From positions 60,029,504 through 60,093,503 of the forward strand of contig NC_090280.1 of assembly GCF_037392515.1 (NCBI RefSeq): a DNA stretch of 64,000 nucleotides, read 5' to 3'. Each line of letters begins with the position of its first letter. Position 1 is the first letter of the stretch. Below, one piece after another: positions 53,760-64,000 of the stretch. The translations under genes and the position numbers were made by a program. The stretch comes from Haliotis asinina. Taxonomy: Eukaryota; Mollusca; Gastropoda; Lepetellida; Haliotidae. The notes beneath the pieces were generated by a model, which had not been told where the DNA came from, did no database searches, and saw only the letters and a program-made list of their open reading frames with translations.

Positions 53760-54229
53760 TCCACAGTTTACATTCAGGTATATGCCAAGGAAGGTATAAG
53801 TAGTTACACAGTGTATATTTGCTTACAAAGATATTTGCTTGCTGTACCTTTAACACACTTTCACAAATCCCAGTCATGAAATAGATACACACTCCATTCC
53901 AACTGCAGTGATTATTGCAAATGCGCTTATAATATATACTCTGGGTTATTGCACCTGAATAGATTATGAAAAGATGACCAGAAGGTGAAGAACTCGCTGT
54001 TGCTACATGTAGAATATGCATTGTATTTTGTGATTTCATAGTATTTTGCTATCTCCCTTAACCTCTAAGGTTTCTGCATATGTTAATTCACCCTCTAAAA
54101 TTGCGGCATTGTCTTCATTTAGTTTTGTATATCATAATTATGTAGCAGAGAATCAAGATTAATTTGTGTGCAGTTTCCATTTTATAAAGGGGGATATAGT
54201 CGACGCCTCGTCCGTCCGTCCATCATCAT
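53760..54229. other. No gene recognised
   Basis: AT-rich spacer without supported ORFs or repeats. Confidence 0.4.
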
Positions 54230-54660
54230 TTTCATATAACTCAGAAACCGTTCAATATTTTTAGGCCAAACTTGATAGTTATAGTAATCTTAGCCTATGG
54301 TTGTGCCTGTTGCTATTTACAGATTTTTGGCATTTTTATTTATTTTTTTTTCCATGGAACATTTGGGTGTTAGTCTTATGGTGGGGTGGGTTTCGTTTCC
54401 AGAGCAGAACTCAAAAACCGTTCAATATTTTTCTGCAAAACTTGGTAGATATATCAGTCAGAACCTGAAGTGGTGCCTTTTGCTATGTACAGGATCTTGT
54501 GATGTATTATTTTCTCGGTTTCCATGGAAACGTTTCGGACCTAGTCTGAAAAGTGAGACGTGTGTTTCGTTTCCAGAGCAGAACTCAAAAACTTCTTAAT
54601 ATCTGTTTGTAAAACTTGGTAGATGTGTGTGGCAGACCCCAAAGTGGTGCCTTTATGATA
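54230..54660. repeat. Diverged tandem repeat, about 165-base unit
   Basis: Two to three copies of a unit with AACTCAAAAACCGTTCAATA, GAACCTGAAGTGGTGCC and TTTCCATGGAAACG, related to 45885-46520. Confidence 0.7.
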
Positions 54661-54744
54661 AAGAATTATTTAATTTCCAAAATCCTTTACCTCTTTGTGT
54701 TTCAGATAGAGATAGTGTTATTGAAATAAGTGAATGGTCTGAAT

Positions 54745-55415
54745 TTATACTTGGGCTTATATCACAGTAACATTTTGTAACAGATTATGAGAAATCAAAA
54801 AATAGTCTAGTCGAGCTTGTTTAATTGGAGTAGGCTGACGCCAGGTAAATCTTCTCTTGTAGGGGTTACTTTCCCTCCATGGATCTTTTAGATCTAAAAT
54901 GTGAATAAAGTCAATAATTTTTTCTCTAGCTTTTGGATTATTTATATTTTTATAATTGAAAGTATCTTTCATAGGGTCTTGTACTGTATTCCACATAAAA
55001 TAACTTATGCCCCTCCTAATTGTTCCACGTGGTCTTTAATAATGTCGTAAAATTCAGGGGAATCTTGGTTTGGGATGCTAATGTGTAAAGTTTTTCACGT
55101 ATTTTTACATTTAATATTATATGATTCCCTGAAACATTATCGACAACCACATCTTCAACTTTGAATTCAAAGTTATTATGAAATAAAACAGCCGTTCCTC
55201 TGGCATTATGTTTGAATGATGTCATATAGCACTGACTGTAGCCCCATTGTTGCCTAGTGATTTGTTTTTGATCTTAGTAAAATGCACATCATGTAGACAA
55301 TAAATGTTGGCTTTTTTTTCTTCGCAAGAAGCGAAACACTTTATTTCTTTTAAAAGGACTATTTAAGCCCCTACAGTTTAGAGACAACAGTCTTAATTTT
55401 TTCTTTTTCAACCAT
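54745..55415 (-). pseudogene. LINE ORF2 endonuclease domain relic
   Basis: Minus-strand frames give, in order, LNCRGLNSPFKRNKV-like sequence, KKANIYCLHDVHFTK, an ARGTAVLFHNNFEFKV block, then DPWRESNPYKRRFTWRQPTP and IKQARLDYFLIS. This is the N-terminal apurinic-endonuclease domain of an L1/Tx1-type non-LTR retrotransposon. Several stops and frame changes; the middle (about 55000) is shortened. The reverse transcriptase is missing, so this is not a typical 5'-truncated copy. Confidence 0.8.
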
Positions 55416-56568
55416 TTTCAAAGGTACTAATTTCTCTGACTCATAATACTATGTAGTCATATAAATGGTATAGGATGGGATTTGTGAAAGTGTATTTATC
55501 AGTGGCATATTTTGTGGATTTTTCATTGTTTTGTATATGTAAACAAGAATTCAAACATCTTTAAAGTATTTATGTAAAAGGCACTTCCAGCATCTGAAAA
55601 CCAAGATAACTTGATGGTTTCTTTAGTACACTCTTTGTTTTAAAGAAACTTGACATGGTTCTTCATTCTTGGGGAACTGCAGTGGTATGTTTAAACGTAA
55701 CATTTCTATTTCAGGCATTGTATTTTTATCCCATAATACTGTTTAAACACCATTAAAACAATATATTACCATTATTGTAATATCTAACTTACCACAGTAT
55801 ACAACTAGAAGGGTATGTTTACCTGAGATGTGTTACATGACCTTCAAACAATGAAATGTACCTTTAGTTCTGTTTGCACAGTATACATTATATAGTGAAA
55901 TTAATTACTATCACATAATTTACTGTTACGGATCATGAGGAGCACAGTTGTTCCTGTAATTAATCTTTACAGAAGTGTGAATAAAATGTAGCATTATATG
56001 TACCAACTTTGTGTGTGACTTTGTATAGAGTGTATGGTTTCTTGATCATTTATGTCAGTTGCACAACATTTGGTTGTAAGCTTAGTACCTGACAGATTAA
56101 CAAGGTATGGTTATGTCTGTATATCATAGATAAAAACGTACATTAATTTTCGCATCTATAGTGGTTTTGTGTGTAACATATAATTTCCTTGTGATTTGTA
56201 TCGATCATATACAAGAGAAGCAGTGTCACTTTGGGGTGGAGATTAGCAGGCTTGACGTATGGTTATCCTAAAATACTGAATTAATGCAATTTATATTTCC
56301 ATTGTTAAGCAATGCCTCCCACAGTGCAAAAGAAATTAGCCTGTTTGTTATAAAAGTATTGTTTTACCAATAATGAAAAACACCCAAAGCTGCCCAAACA
56401 TATCCATGGTCCACCACTGTAAGGAGCTCAGGGGCGTCTGCTACTCATATGTATGATATTTGCTGACAACTATTCTTAAATGACCTGGTCATTATTACAC
56501 AGAAACCCCAGAAGAATAGTATTCAGAGTTACATCCCCTTAATTTCTTTACAACTTATTTCACATGTG
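55416..56568. other. About 1.15 kb without a recognisable gene
   Basis: AT-rich; no ORF over 60 codons with any motif, no tandem repeat. Confidence 0.4.
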
Positions 56569-56679
56569 AGAGTGAAGATTTTATGGATATCAACTTCTTT
56601 ATATGAGAACACAACGTTTCGAGTTCCGAAACGTTGTGTTCTCATATAAAGAAGTTGATATCCATAAAATCTTCACTCT
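56569..56679. repeat. Perfect 53-base inverted repeat with 5-base loop
   Basis: 56569-56621 is the exact reverse complement of 56627-56679, with loop AGTTC. The inner part is ACAACGTTTCG/CGAAACGTTGT. No other copy is in the window. Confidence 0.95.
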
Positions 56680-56699
56680 TATGCATTTCACTTCTAAAT

Positions 56700-57620
56700 G
56701 CCCTTCAAAGACTTGTTATTTCACAAGTGCCTATTACTTCTGTACCCCAAATGAATTCAAGATTTAATGCATTGTTTTAGAAAATAAGCAGTTTCTCATG
56801 ACTTTTTGTCAGTTTTATGACAGTTTTATGACAGTTTTACATATGCTGTCAAAGAAAATAATGTACATTCAAAACAGTGAAATGCACATTTCCCAGGAAT
56901 TTGTGCAACCTTTCACCACAATAGTTATCACAAAATCTGATCATGCAAATGTGAACATGTATACCAATTTTCATAATTATAATGAAATACATGTACTTTG
57001 TATGTCTCAGAGTTGTTTGAAAGTCATAAAGGAATACACAATGACTTCACCATGTACAATCTAAGGGAAAACTTCCTTTAGGAAATTCTTTATGCATTTA
57101 ATTTTGCATATATCTTGAAAATGTATACATTTACTGGGGATAACGTTGCAATATTATTCAACAAATGTGAATGTGTTTGAAGTGGATGGGTACTATTTTC
57201 AGTTGGTCAAATTTTATATTCACTCATCCTTCAAAGGAAATGCTTTTTTTATTGTACGTTTTATTGTAAAACAGTAACAGCTTAGTCAGGAAAATGCAAA
57301 AATAATCTATTTGTGATGCTTATCCTGGGAGATTACTATCTGACAGTGGTTTGTATATTATCCTCCATTCATATTCATAGCCCTTATTTTCCCACACTTG
57401 TTAAGTCCCCAGGGAGCATACATCCATGCTGCCTGTTAACCCCCTGGATGCCACAGGGACATATATGTCCATCCTCTACATCCCTCGCTTTGAAGTCCAG
57501 TAAAATTCTAAATATACCATGCACATACAAATACTTCACAGTTCTGAATTCTGTGGAACATTCCCTGTTTCTTGATACCATGCACTATTATCTCAGACCA
57601 AGCTAAAATGCTTAAAATTG
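56700..57620. other. No gene recognised
   Basis: Short ORFs at 56798-57064 and 57313-57606 without motifs. A short GACAGTTTTAT(G/A) tandem near 56808-56840. Confidence 0.4.
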
Positions 57621-57792
57621 CCTTTCATAAGAGGCTTCATCGTAAATGGCGCCATTTTTCAAACTGTACAAAATCGAGATTCACAGCGTTATTTGCAGTA
57701 TGTTTGGAAATGTGAAAATGGGATAATTGCTGGGAGTAATGAATTCGAAAAATACCATATTAATGATCACTGATATCAAGTGTTCATGTAAC

Positions 57793-57912
57793 CAGTATTG
57801 ATAATTCTGAAATGTCGCCGATGAACCCAGAATCGGTTGGGATGTTTTCGAAAATACAATTAATTAAACGAACGCCGAAGTGCGCTTTCCGCCATATTGG
57901 TTAGTGTTTACA
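57793..57912 (-). mobile_element. Diverged core of the element found inside the zinc-finger units
   Basis: GAACCCAGAATCGGTTGGGA and TTTCGAAAATACA... CGCCATATTGG match the reverse complement of the internal part of the 18497-19036 element (CCAACCGATTCTAGG, CCAATATGG). Flanks are not alike. Confidence 0.55.
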
Positions 57913-57959
57913 AAATCACGTTTCGACAAGGCCGGTATTGAGACGCCTATAACATCACG

Positions 57960-58677
57960 TATATTTCATAGTCAGCTGCAACAAATGCATCGTTGAATTC
58001 CCCACACATCTTCGAATCAAATTACAAATGGTCTTTGTCGGGTGCAGGCTAAAACGTCACCACAGCAAAACGGCACCCGGCGAAAACGTCACCGTTTGGA
58101 CAGAACGGAACCTTCCCTTGTCACCAATACCAACTACCTAGGTAAAACGAAACGAAAGATAATTGGTATGAAAACGAACGCTGTGCTCGAAAGACAGTGC
58201 TTGTTTGAAGTGTAAACAAAGAAAAATTCCAATTTTACACTGCGTAGCATTTTCGGAAATTTTCCAACATCCAGCTGTGTAATCATTGCTTACAATGGCT
58301 CAATACGCTTAGTATATTCTGGGGAAGAGTATCGTAGCAAGAAATAGCAAATTAAAAATAGATACAATGAAATCATGTAATAATTCATAAGAATAGTTGA
58401 CATATTCGGGCATTGTTCATAGTTCAAAACAGTTGTGTAAATTCAGATAACTTATCTAGTTTATGTAGTTTGGAAAAGGAGTCTATATTTAGTTTGGTGG
58501 ACAGAGTCATAAAAGATGTCAATTTTTAGTTTGGTGGTCGGAGTGGAAAAAGGTGTCAATTTTTAGTTTGGTGGTGGAAGTGGCAATAACATTGTTTGGT
58601 TACCATTTAGTTGAGCACATTTTTTTGTTTTTCATATTTAGTACTTGCAAAATTTGTTTAATGATTGCACTGCGCAG
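57960..58677. other. No gene recognised
   Basis: A TTTAGTTTGGTGG(A/T) repeat of about 45 bases occurs three times at 58489-58575; nothing else supported. Confidence 0.4.
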
Positions 58678-59503
58678 CATCAACTATATCAGCACTTGTT
58701 GATAAAGGTAAAAATATTGTAACGGAACGGCCAAGGACTAGTCAAAATAGTAGTAGACAAACTACACAAATATAATGGATGCTGCCACCAGTCACAAAAT
58801 GTGACAAAATAAATACCAGAGTCCGGAGACGAAGTTCAGTGAAAATATATCACAAGGACCTAACATACAAAGAATGAAGAAACTGGCGATATGCAGAAGG
58901 ATCACACAACAAGTAGATAAAGTTCCAATAACGATTTTATTTAGTGAGCACAAAACTGAAAATACACGATCTCGAAACTGTCACCTGGACTGTCATAAGG
59001 ACTGGATATCTTGTCTGTCAACCCGTATCTTCGTGGTTGTAGAAGTCTTGCATTGCTGTATGGCAGTCTTGACTGAGACTCATGGCTGTTAAATGAATTA
59101 AACTGTACAATAAACTTTGAAACTGGAAAGTGAATGAACTTGCAGCAACCGGAACTGGATCCAGATAATGTAAACAACGTATTCCGGAAGTCACGTGATC
59201 AGGAATGTATGACAAGGAGGCAACAACTCCAACAGCTGTCAAAATGTGATACGAGTATGAATAAGGCTAAATCCCACTTATAACTTGCATTGAAAAACGT
59301 ATGTCTCGGCTGCAGACGATTCCGGGAGTAGTGCACTTTACCGGGCGCGCTTTTTCCGATTTTTTTCGCTGTGGGCTGGCGGGGCTCGAACGCTCTCAGC
59401 AGGGGTCGTGGGATTCTAATTAGACTAATTAGCGGACACGCTACCTCGGGACCACCGGTGCGATCACAGTTAGTTAGTGCTCGTTTAACGGGTCATTACC
59501 CCA

Positions 59504-59580
59504 CTAGCTCTGCGCATGCGCAGTGAATGAAAACAAACTATTATGGTTTGTTTTCATTTACTGCGCATGCGCAGAGCTAG
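59504..59580. repeat. 77-base palindrome
   Basis: Arms of 35 bases, CTAGCTCTGCGCATGCGCAG... with a few mismatches, around ACTATTATG-type centre. Counterpart of 40660-40734. Confidence 0.85.
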
Positions 59581-59749
59581 GCCCCGCCTACCCATTCATC
59601 AAAGCGAGAAGCCACACCTAGGCATTGTTTTCAAGATGTTGTGCAGCCAATCCAGCGAAGCTATGATATACGATGACGTTTATCGTTTGACTTTCGATTC
59701 GTGGATGGATATATGGATATGATCGCATCTAAGGTTTGCCAACCCTAAC

Positions 59750-60010
59750 CTTTACTCACTAACCCTAAGGATCTAGAAGGGGGGGTCCCTAACCCTAAAG
59801 ATCTAGAAGGGGGGTCCCTAACCCTAAGGATCTAGAAGGGGGGATCCCTAACCCTAAGGATCTAGAAGGGGGGTGTCCCTAACCCTAAGGATCTAGAAGG
59901 GGTGGTCCCTAACCCTAAGGATCTAGAAGCGGGGGTCCCTAACCCTAAGGATCTAGAAGTGGGGTCCCTAACCCTAAGGATCTAGAAGGGGGGTCCCTAA
60001 CCCTAAGGAT
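59750..60010. repeat. Minisatellite with embedded CCCTAA
   Basis: Nine copies of a 27-30-base unit CCCTAACCCTAAGGATCTAG plus AAGGGGGGT, varying in the G run. Confidence 0.95.
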
Positions 60011-60120
60011 ACATCAGCGCGGTAAAGTGAGACAGTTCAGTAGCTCTACAGCGCGCTCATTAGCGAGCGCTCAGCAGTCCCGGGTCGCGCGCCCGGTAAA
60101 CTGCACTCTAGCCACGATTC

Positions 60121-60862
60121 CAATAATTCCCTGTGTGAGAAACCCTCAGCAGAGACTGTAACTAGATAAGGTCAACATAGCATGTCGGAATGACCTTGGA
60201 CCCCCCGCATCGCGAAGACAATCAGCGACTGTCAAACATTAAATTAAACTGTAATATTTCCTACTGGCGATAAATCATACTTGACTTGCAATGGACAACT
60301 GTGACTGTAAGTGTATCTGTATCTGTAATCTGTACACTTGATTCCCATAAGCCAAGGATAATCCGTCGGAATGGATCTGCCGGAATGAATCTCAACAAGG
60401 TTGAAAATAAAACCACAATAATCACCTAACTACAACTAGATACTTAGAGAGCAGACCAAGTGTTAACAATATCCTTGTTAATTAAAAGTGATGCAATAAA
60501 GAAGTCCCATTATGAGAAAATGACAATTAAGCTGTGACGTAACCCTGGAACCCTACCTTGCTTGAAAAGTCAAATTTGCCGCCCCGACTAAACCTTGACA
60601 GCTCTATTTACAGGTGACATAAGGTCACATGACATGCAAACGTGACGTCAGGGAATTCAAGATGGCGACTGTAAACATGACTGACGTTACTTGTGCCGTA
60701 ATTTACTGTTATACCTGATACTGTAGCTTCGAAGGTGACTGCGCAAAAGGTAGGTCATCTTAATTAAATGCAGCATAAGACTGGTATCTTCGTTGGAATC
60801 ACTGTGATGGCTGAAAAATTGATTATCTCGGTACTTGAAGCCAAGAATAGACATGAATTTTT
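60121..60862. other. Right part of the 2.15-kb element, no gene recognised
   Basis: Non-coding; a YY1-like CAAGATGGCGAC at about 60658 is the only motif noted. Confidence 0.35.
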
Positions 60863-61554
60863 GTTACAATATCCTTGGCAAACCTCCCATATTTGTTACT
60901 TTATCAACTTGTGTTGATATATTTGATATCAGTAGACACTTGGGTGGGATTCTCTGTATATTCATCGCTTTATCATCTGTAGACCACATTGCAGGACATC
61001 TAGTTTTTGACAGAATGATGATCAAGTCATAGCCTTTAGATATACCATCAGTTACAGAGTATGTCAGCTGAATACAATCGATTGTGCAACTGTAGAGAGA
61101 ACAAGTGTACGTCTTGTCACTGAGAGTTCAAATGGTTCCTACCCTCGTTATAATAAGAGTGTTTCGACATTTCCTGCTTTCAGGTTACACCATAACACCA
61201 AGAGCTTAATAATGGAAGTTGAAAGCAATCCACTGAATTCCTTCCCTGTCACTGAAACAAAATAAGTCTGTTAAAGGCATTTGCTGGAAATAAAAAAATG
61301 TCTGTAAAACATATTTATTGACGCTACTGAACTAGGTGATGTCAAGAGATAACATATCATTGGAACCCTGGAAACTGGTGATTTCATCAAGGAACCTGTA
61401 ACTGGAACCATGAAAATAGATAGTTTGGAGCATCCCTAATGAAACCTAGAAGAACCAAGTGATCCAAGAAAGCTGTCTCATACATGTCTTTTAGAGCAGG
61501 GAAACATTTTCTAAGTCAGGTGACTTGAAAAGGCAAGAGTCTGTCATAGTGGAA

Positions 61555-61987
61555 TCAATGTGCTGAATGCCAGAAAACATTTACATAATCATCTGATCTT
61601 CAGACACGTGAAGATTTACAGTGGAATCAAACCTCATTAGTGCATTGTGTTTGAGAAAATATTTACACATTCAATTAATCTTCAGAAACACATGAGGATT
61701 CACAGAGGAATCAAACCTTATGAATGTGTTGAATGTGGGAAAAGATATACACATTCAAGTAGTTTGCAGGAACACATTCCCAAGTTAAATATTATGAACG
61801 TGAGAAAACATGTAAACACAATCAAGTAGTCTTCAGACATACATGAGAATTCATATTGGAATCAAGCCTTATGTATGTGTTGAATGTGGGAAAACAGTAC
61901 AATGTCAGATTATCTTCAGAAACACATGAGATTCACAATGGAAACCCTTATGATTATGTTGAATGTGGGAGAAGATTTACATAGTCA
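61555..61987 (+). pseudogene. Degenerate C2H2 finger block upstream of ZNF copy 4
   Basis: Counterpart of the other blocks; the open frame 61647-61829 holds one full finger and part of a second, nearly identical to unit 3. Confidence 0.8.
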
Positions 61988-62516
61988 GGCTCTGGTTGTA
62001 TCAAACTTTAATGAAACATTAACGTGCCGTTAAATGTTCATTAACTAATGTGTCATTAAAGATCTCTTGTACAAACATTTCAATGATGTCATGTTGTCAT
62101 GAAACTTGAAGTATCCAATATGGCGGAAAACTGATTTCAGTATTCTTGTTTGTGTATTTTCCAAATTAACCCAATTGGTTCTAGATTTATCAGCGACGTT
62201 TTGGAATGATTGAGATGTGCCTCTCCACAGCTATTGAAATATTCTTGTTTGGTCTTAAGTTTAGCTGTAAAGATGCCATTTAGACAGATGACCAAGAGTG
62301 CTGCTTTAGAGTAGTGTTTACTTGTAGGGAATTGTGGGAAATATTTAGGGATATTAACAAAGTTCATGAAAATATTTACATTGGGACATGATTAGATAAT
62401 GTTGTGCCAGTAAACTACTTTAATGGTGTCATTAAGTAATGATACATTAAGGATTGAAGGTATCATTAGGGTTTAATGTTGACATTAGTTAATGAAGCAA
62501 TGATTCAACCGGATCC
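61988..62516. mobile_element. Inverted-terminal element inserted in a zinc finger (unit 4)
   Basis: About 529 bp, left end GGCTCTGGTTGTATCAAAC, right end GATTCAACCGGATCC. The minus-strand ORF (62137-62367) is open, as in units 1 and 3. Confidence 0.75.
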
Positions 62517-63426
62517 AGATCATATGCAGACACACATGGAGATTCATGGTAAAATCAAACCCCATCAGTGTATTGTGTGTGAGAAAACATTTACATGTTC
62601 AAGTCATCTTCAGGCACATCTGAGGATTCACAGTGGAATCAAGCCTTATGAATGTGTTGAATGTGGGAAAAGATTTATACAGTCAAGTAATCTGCAGAGA
62701 CACATGAAGATTCACAGTGGAGTCAAGTCTTCTGAATGTGTTGAATGTGGGAAAAGATTTATACAGTCAAGTAATCTGCAGAGACACATGAAGATTCACC
62801 GTGGAGTCAAGTCTTCTGAATGTGTTGAATGTGGGAAAAGATTTATACAGTCAAGTAATCTGCAGAGACACATGAAGATTCACAGTGGAGTCAAGTCTTA
62901 TGAATGTGTTGAATATGGGAAAAAATTTACACAATTGAGCGGTCTGCAGGGACACATGAGGATTCATAGTGGAATCAAGCCTTTTGAATGTGTTGAATAT
63001 GGGAAAACATTTACACAATTGAGTAATCTGCAGTGACACATAATGATTCATAGTGGTGTGAAGCCTTATGAATGTGTTGAATGCAGGAAAAAAGTTACAC
63101 TATTGAACGGTCTGCAGGGACACATGAGGATTCATAGTGGAATCAAGCCTTTTGAATGTGTTGAATATGGGAAAACATTTACACAATTGAGTAATCTGAA
63201 GGGACACATGAAGATTCTTAGTGGAATGAAGCCTTATGAATGCAGGAACAAAGATACACATTCAAGTAATCTTTCGACGCACATGTGTATTCACAGTGGA
63301 ATCAAACCTCATCAGTGCATTGTTTGTGAGAAAACATTCACACAATCAAGTGGTCTGCAGGGACACATGATTCACATAGGAATCAAACCATCCTTGACAT
63401 CGCTAGCATCAATCTACAGATTTTGA
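62476..63426 (+). pseudogene. C2H2 zinc-finger gene, tandem copy 4, with in-frame stop
   Basis: Open for 186 codons from the same element-derived start, then a TGA at 63034-63036 inside a finger; the same frame continues to 63426. Finger 1 and three near-identical fingers (RFIQSSNLQRHMKIH, two at least duplicated very recently) are intact. The next two have the second Cys replaced by Tyr (CVEYGK), which should abolish zinc binding. After the stop are further fingers, one degenerate (ECRNKDTH), and a final truncated finger. The tail runs into a short SINE-like ACATCGCTAGCATCAATCTA sequence. Confidence 0.8.
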
Positions 63427-63574
63427 AATTGATGTATATTTGTCAGGTTTGTCAGGTTATTGCTCAATGTATATTGAATTCTGTTGTATAGTTTTTTTTA
63501 TCACTTTTTAACACGAACTGTCGAGACTTCGCAACTTACTCCAAAATAAGATTGCTTGGCTGTACTTTGTTTAA

Positions 63575-63780
63575 CACCTCACTCAGCAATATTTTAGTAA
63601 CATGATGACTGTTTGTAAATAATTGAGTATGGACCAGACAAGCCTGTGATTGACATAGCTAGCATCAATCTACGTTTCGATACGATGACCTGCATCAACA
63701 ACGTCAGCGAGTCTTGCCATACGATCCTTTTAATCACATGTTATGACAAGCATGGGTTGCTAACCCGGAAATGGTCACCC
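63575..63780 (-). mobile_element. Degenerate gastropod-type SINE
   Basis: Diverged version of 27599-27867: CTCACTCAGCAATATTTTAG, GGACCAGACAAGCCTGTGATTG, AACGTCAGCGAGTCT and GACAAGCATGGGTTGC. Confidence 0.7.
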
Positions 63781-63944
63781 AAAAAGTTGAATATACTGTT
63801 TTTAGAAACCCAGTGAATTATTACTAGTATAGAAATGACACAATTACGTGCAGAGATCCATAGCTGGTATTTATACAAAATTGCACTAAGGTTAGTTTAT
63901 GCTTCGTCGTGTGTTTTGGCATATGTTATACTATGCTATCCTAC

Positions 63945-64000
63945 TTGGTAAAGCGTTCGCTCATCAAGACCTGGGTTCGATTCCACACATGGGTACATTG
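63945..64000 (+). mobile_element. tRNA-like SINE head at window end
   Basis: CTTGGTAAAGCGTTCGCTC (A-box-like) and GGGTTCGATTCCACACATGG (B-box). The rest lies beyond the window. Confidence 0.65.

Larger units (their letters stand above)
59320..60120 (-). mobile_element. Telomere-motif minisatellite element, copy 2 (reverse)
   Basis: Reverse-oriented copy of 40196-40935 with cleaner inverted ends: GCACTTTACCGGGCGCGC at 59331 and GCGCGCCCGGTAAACTGC near 60090. It carries the same palindrome, the AGCGCTCGCTAATG-type segment and a longer minisatellite. Confidence 0.75.
58717..60869. mobile_element. 2.15-kb DNA transposon with TTGTAAC/GTTACAA ends in unit 4
   Basis: Inserted between AAAAATA and TATCC of the unit; units 1 and 3 keep the uninterrupted AAAAATATCC. 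Target duplication is TA if the ends are TTGTAAC...GTTACAA, or ATAT if they are TGTAAC...GTTACA. No transposase is visible. The telomere-motif element copy 2 is nested inside. Confidence 0.7.
58678..63430 (+). repeat. Zinc-finger repeat unit 4 (interrupted)
   Basis: Begins with CAACTATATCAGCACTTGTT, is interrupted from 58717 to 60869 by an insertion, and resumes at ATATCCTTGGCAAACCTCCC. The downstream part matches the other units to the end of the finger ORF. Confidence 0.8.

Noticed and set aside
59750..60010. True telomere or chromosome end
   Set aside because: The TTAGGG motif is embedded in a 27-30-base minisatellite inside a mobile element and is flanked by unique sequence on both sides.

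Overview
The window is animal nuclear DNA, most likely from a gastropod mollusc close to abalone (Haliotis). The reasons are low gene density, several SINEs of the GAGTGAGTGAG...TTTACGCCG type that I associate with gastropods, relics of mariner, Mutator-like and LINE elements, and tandem C2H2 zinc-finger genes. No host housekeeping gene is recognisable.

Region 1 (about 3.5-17.2 kb) is a near-complete integrated Polinton/Maverick (adintovirus-like) element. It carries about 15 dense, intronless ORFs on both strands. Recognised genes are protein-primed DNA polymerase B (N-terminal SAP-like repeats and an internal HNH/endonuclease-VII-like zinc module), a DD35E retroviral-type integrase, an A32-like packaging ATPase, a major capsid protein and a penton-like minor capsid protein. 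Membrane-active and coiled-coil accessory proteins and two tandem paralogous proteins of unknown function accompany them. Three lesions are visible: an in-frame TAG in polB between exonuclease and polymerase domains, an apparent 1-nt frame break at the 5' end of one paralog, and no ATG where one is expected for the coiled-coil/membrane protein. No adenain-like protease and no clear terminal inverted repeats were found. A perfect 35-bp palindrome contains both start codons of a divergent gene pair.

Region 2 (about 17.3-21.3, 27.4-32.4, 49.4-53.7 and 58.7-63.4 kb) holds four copies of one C2H2 zinc-finger unit in the same orientation. Each has a degenerate upstream finger block, a roughly 520-bp element with inverted ends inserted inside a finger, then a long finger ORF whose start codon and first codons lie in that element. 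Copies 1-3 are open; copy 4 has an in-frame stop. Comparing copies dates later insertions: a SINE with a 13-bp target duplication in unit 2, and a 2.1-kb element with TTGTAAC/GTTACAA ends in unit 4.

Region 3 is everything else. It has three copies of a TTAA-flanked DNA transposon (one with a nested Mutator-like element), a structurally complete but coding-dead mariner, LINE endonuclease and reverse transcriptase relics, and a pair of inverted telomere-motif minisatellite elements with long GC palindromes. It also has 34-, 44- and 210-bp tandem arrays, a perfect 53-bp hairpin, and dispersed repeats that carry a small polB fragment related to the Polinton.
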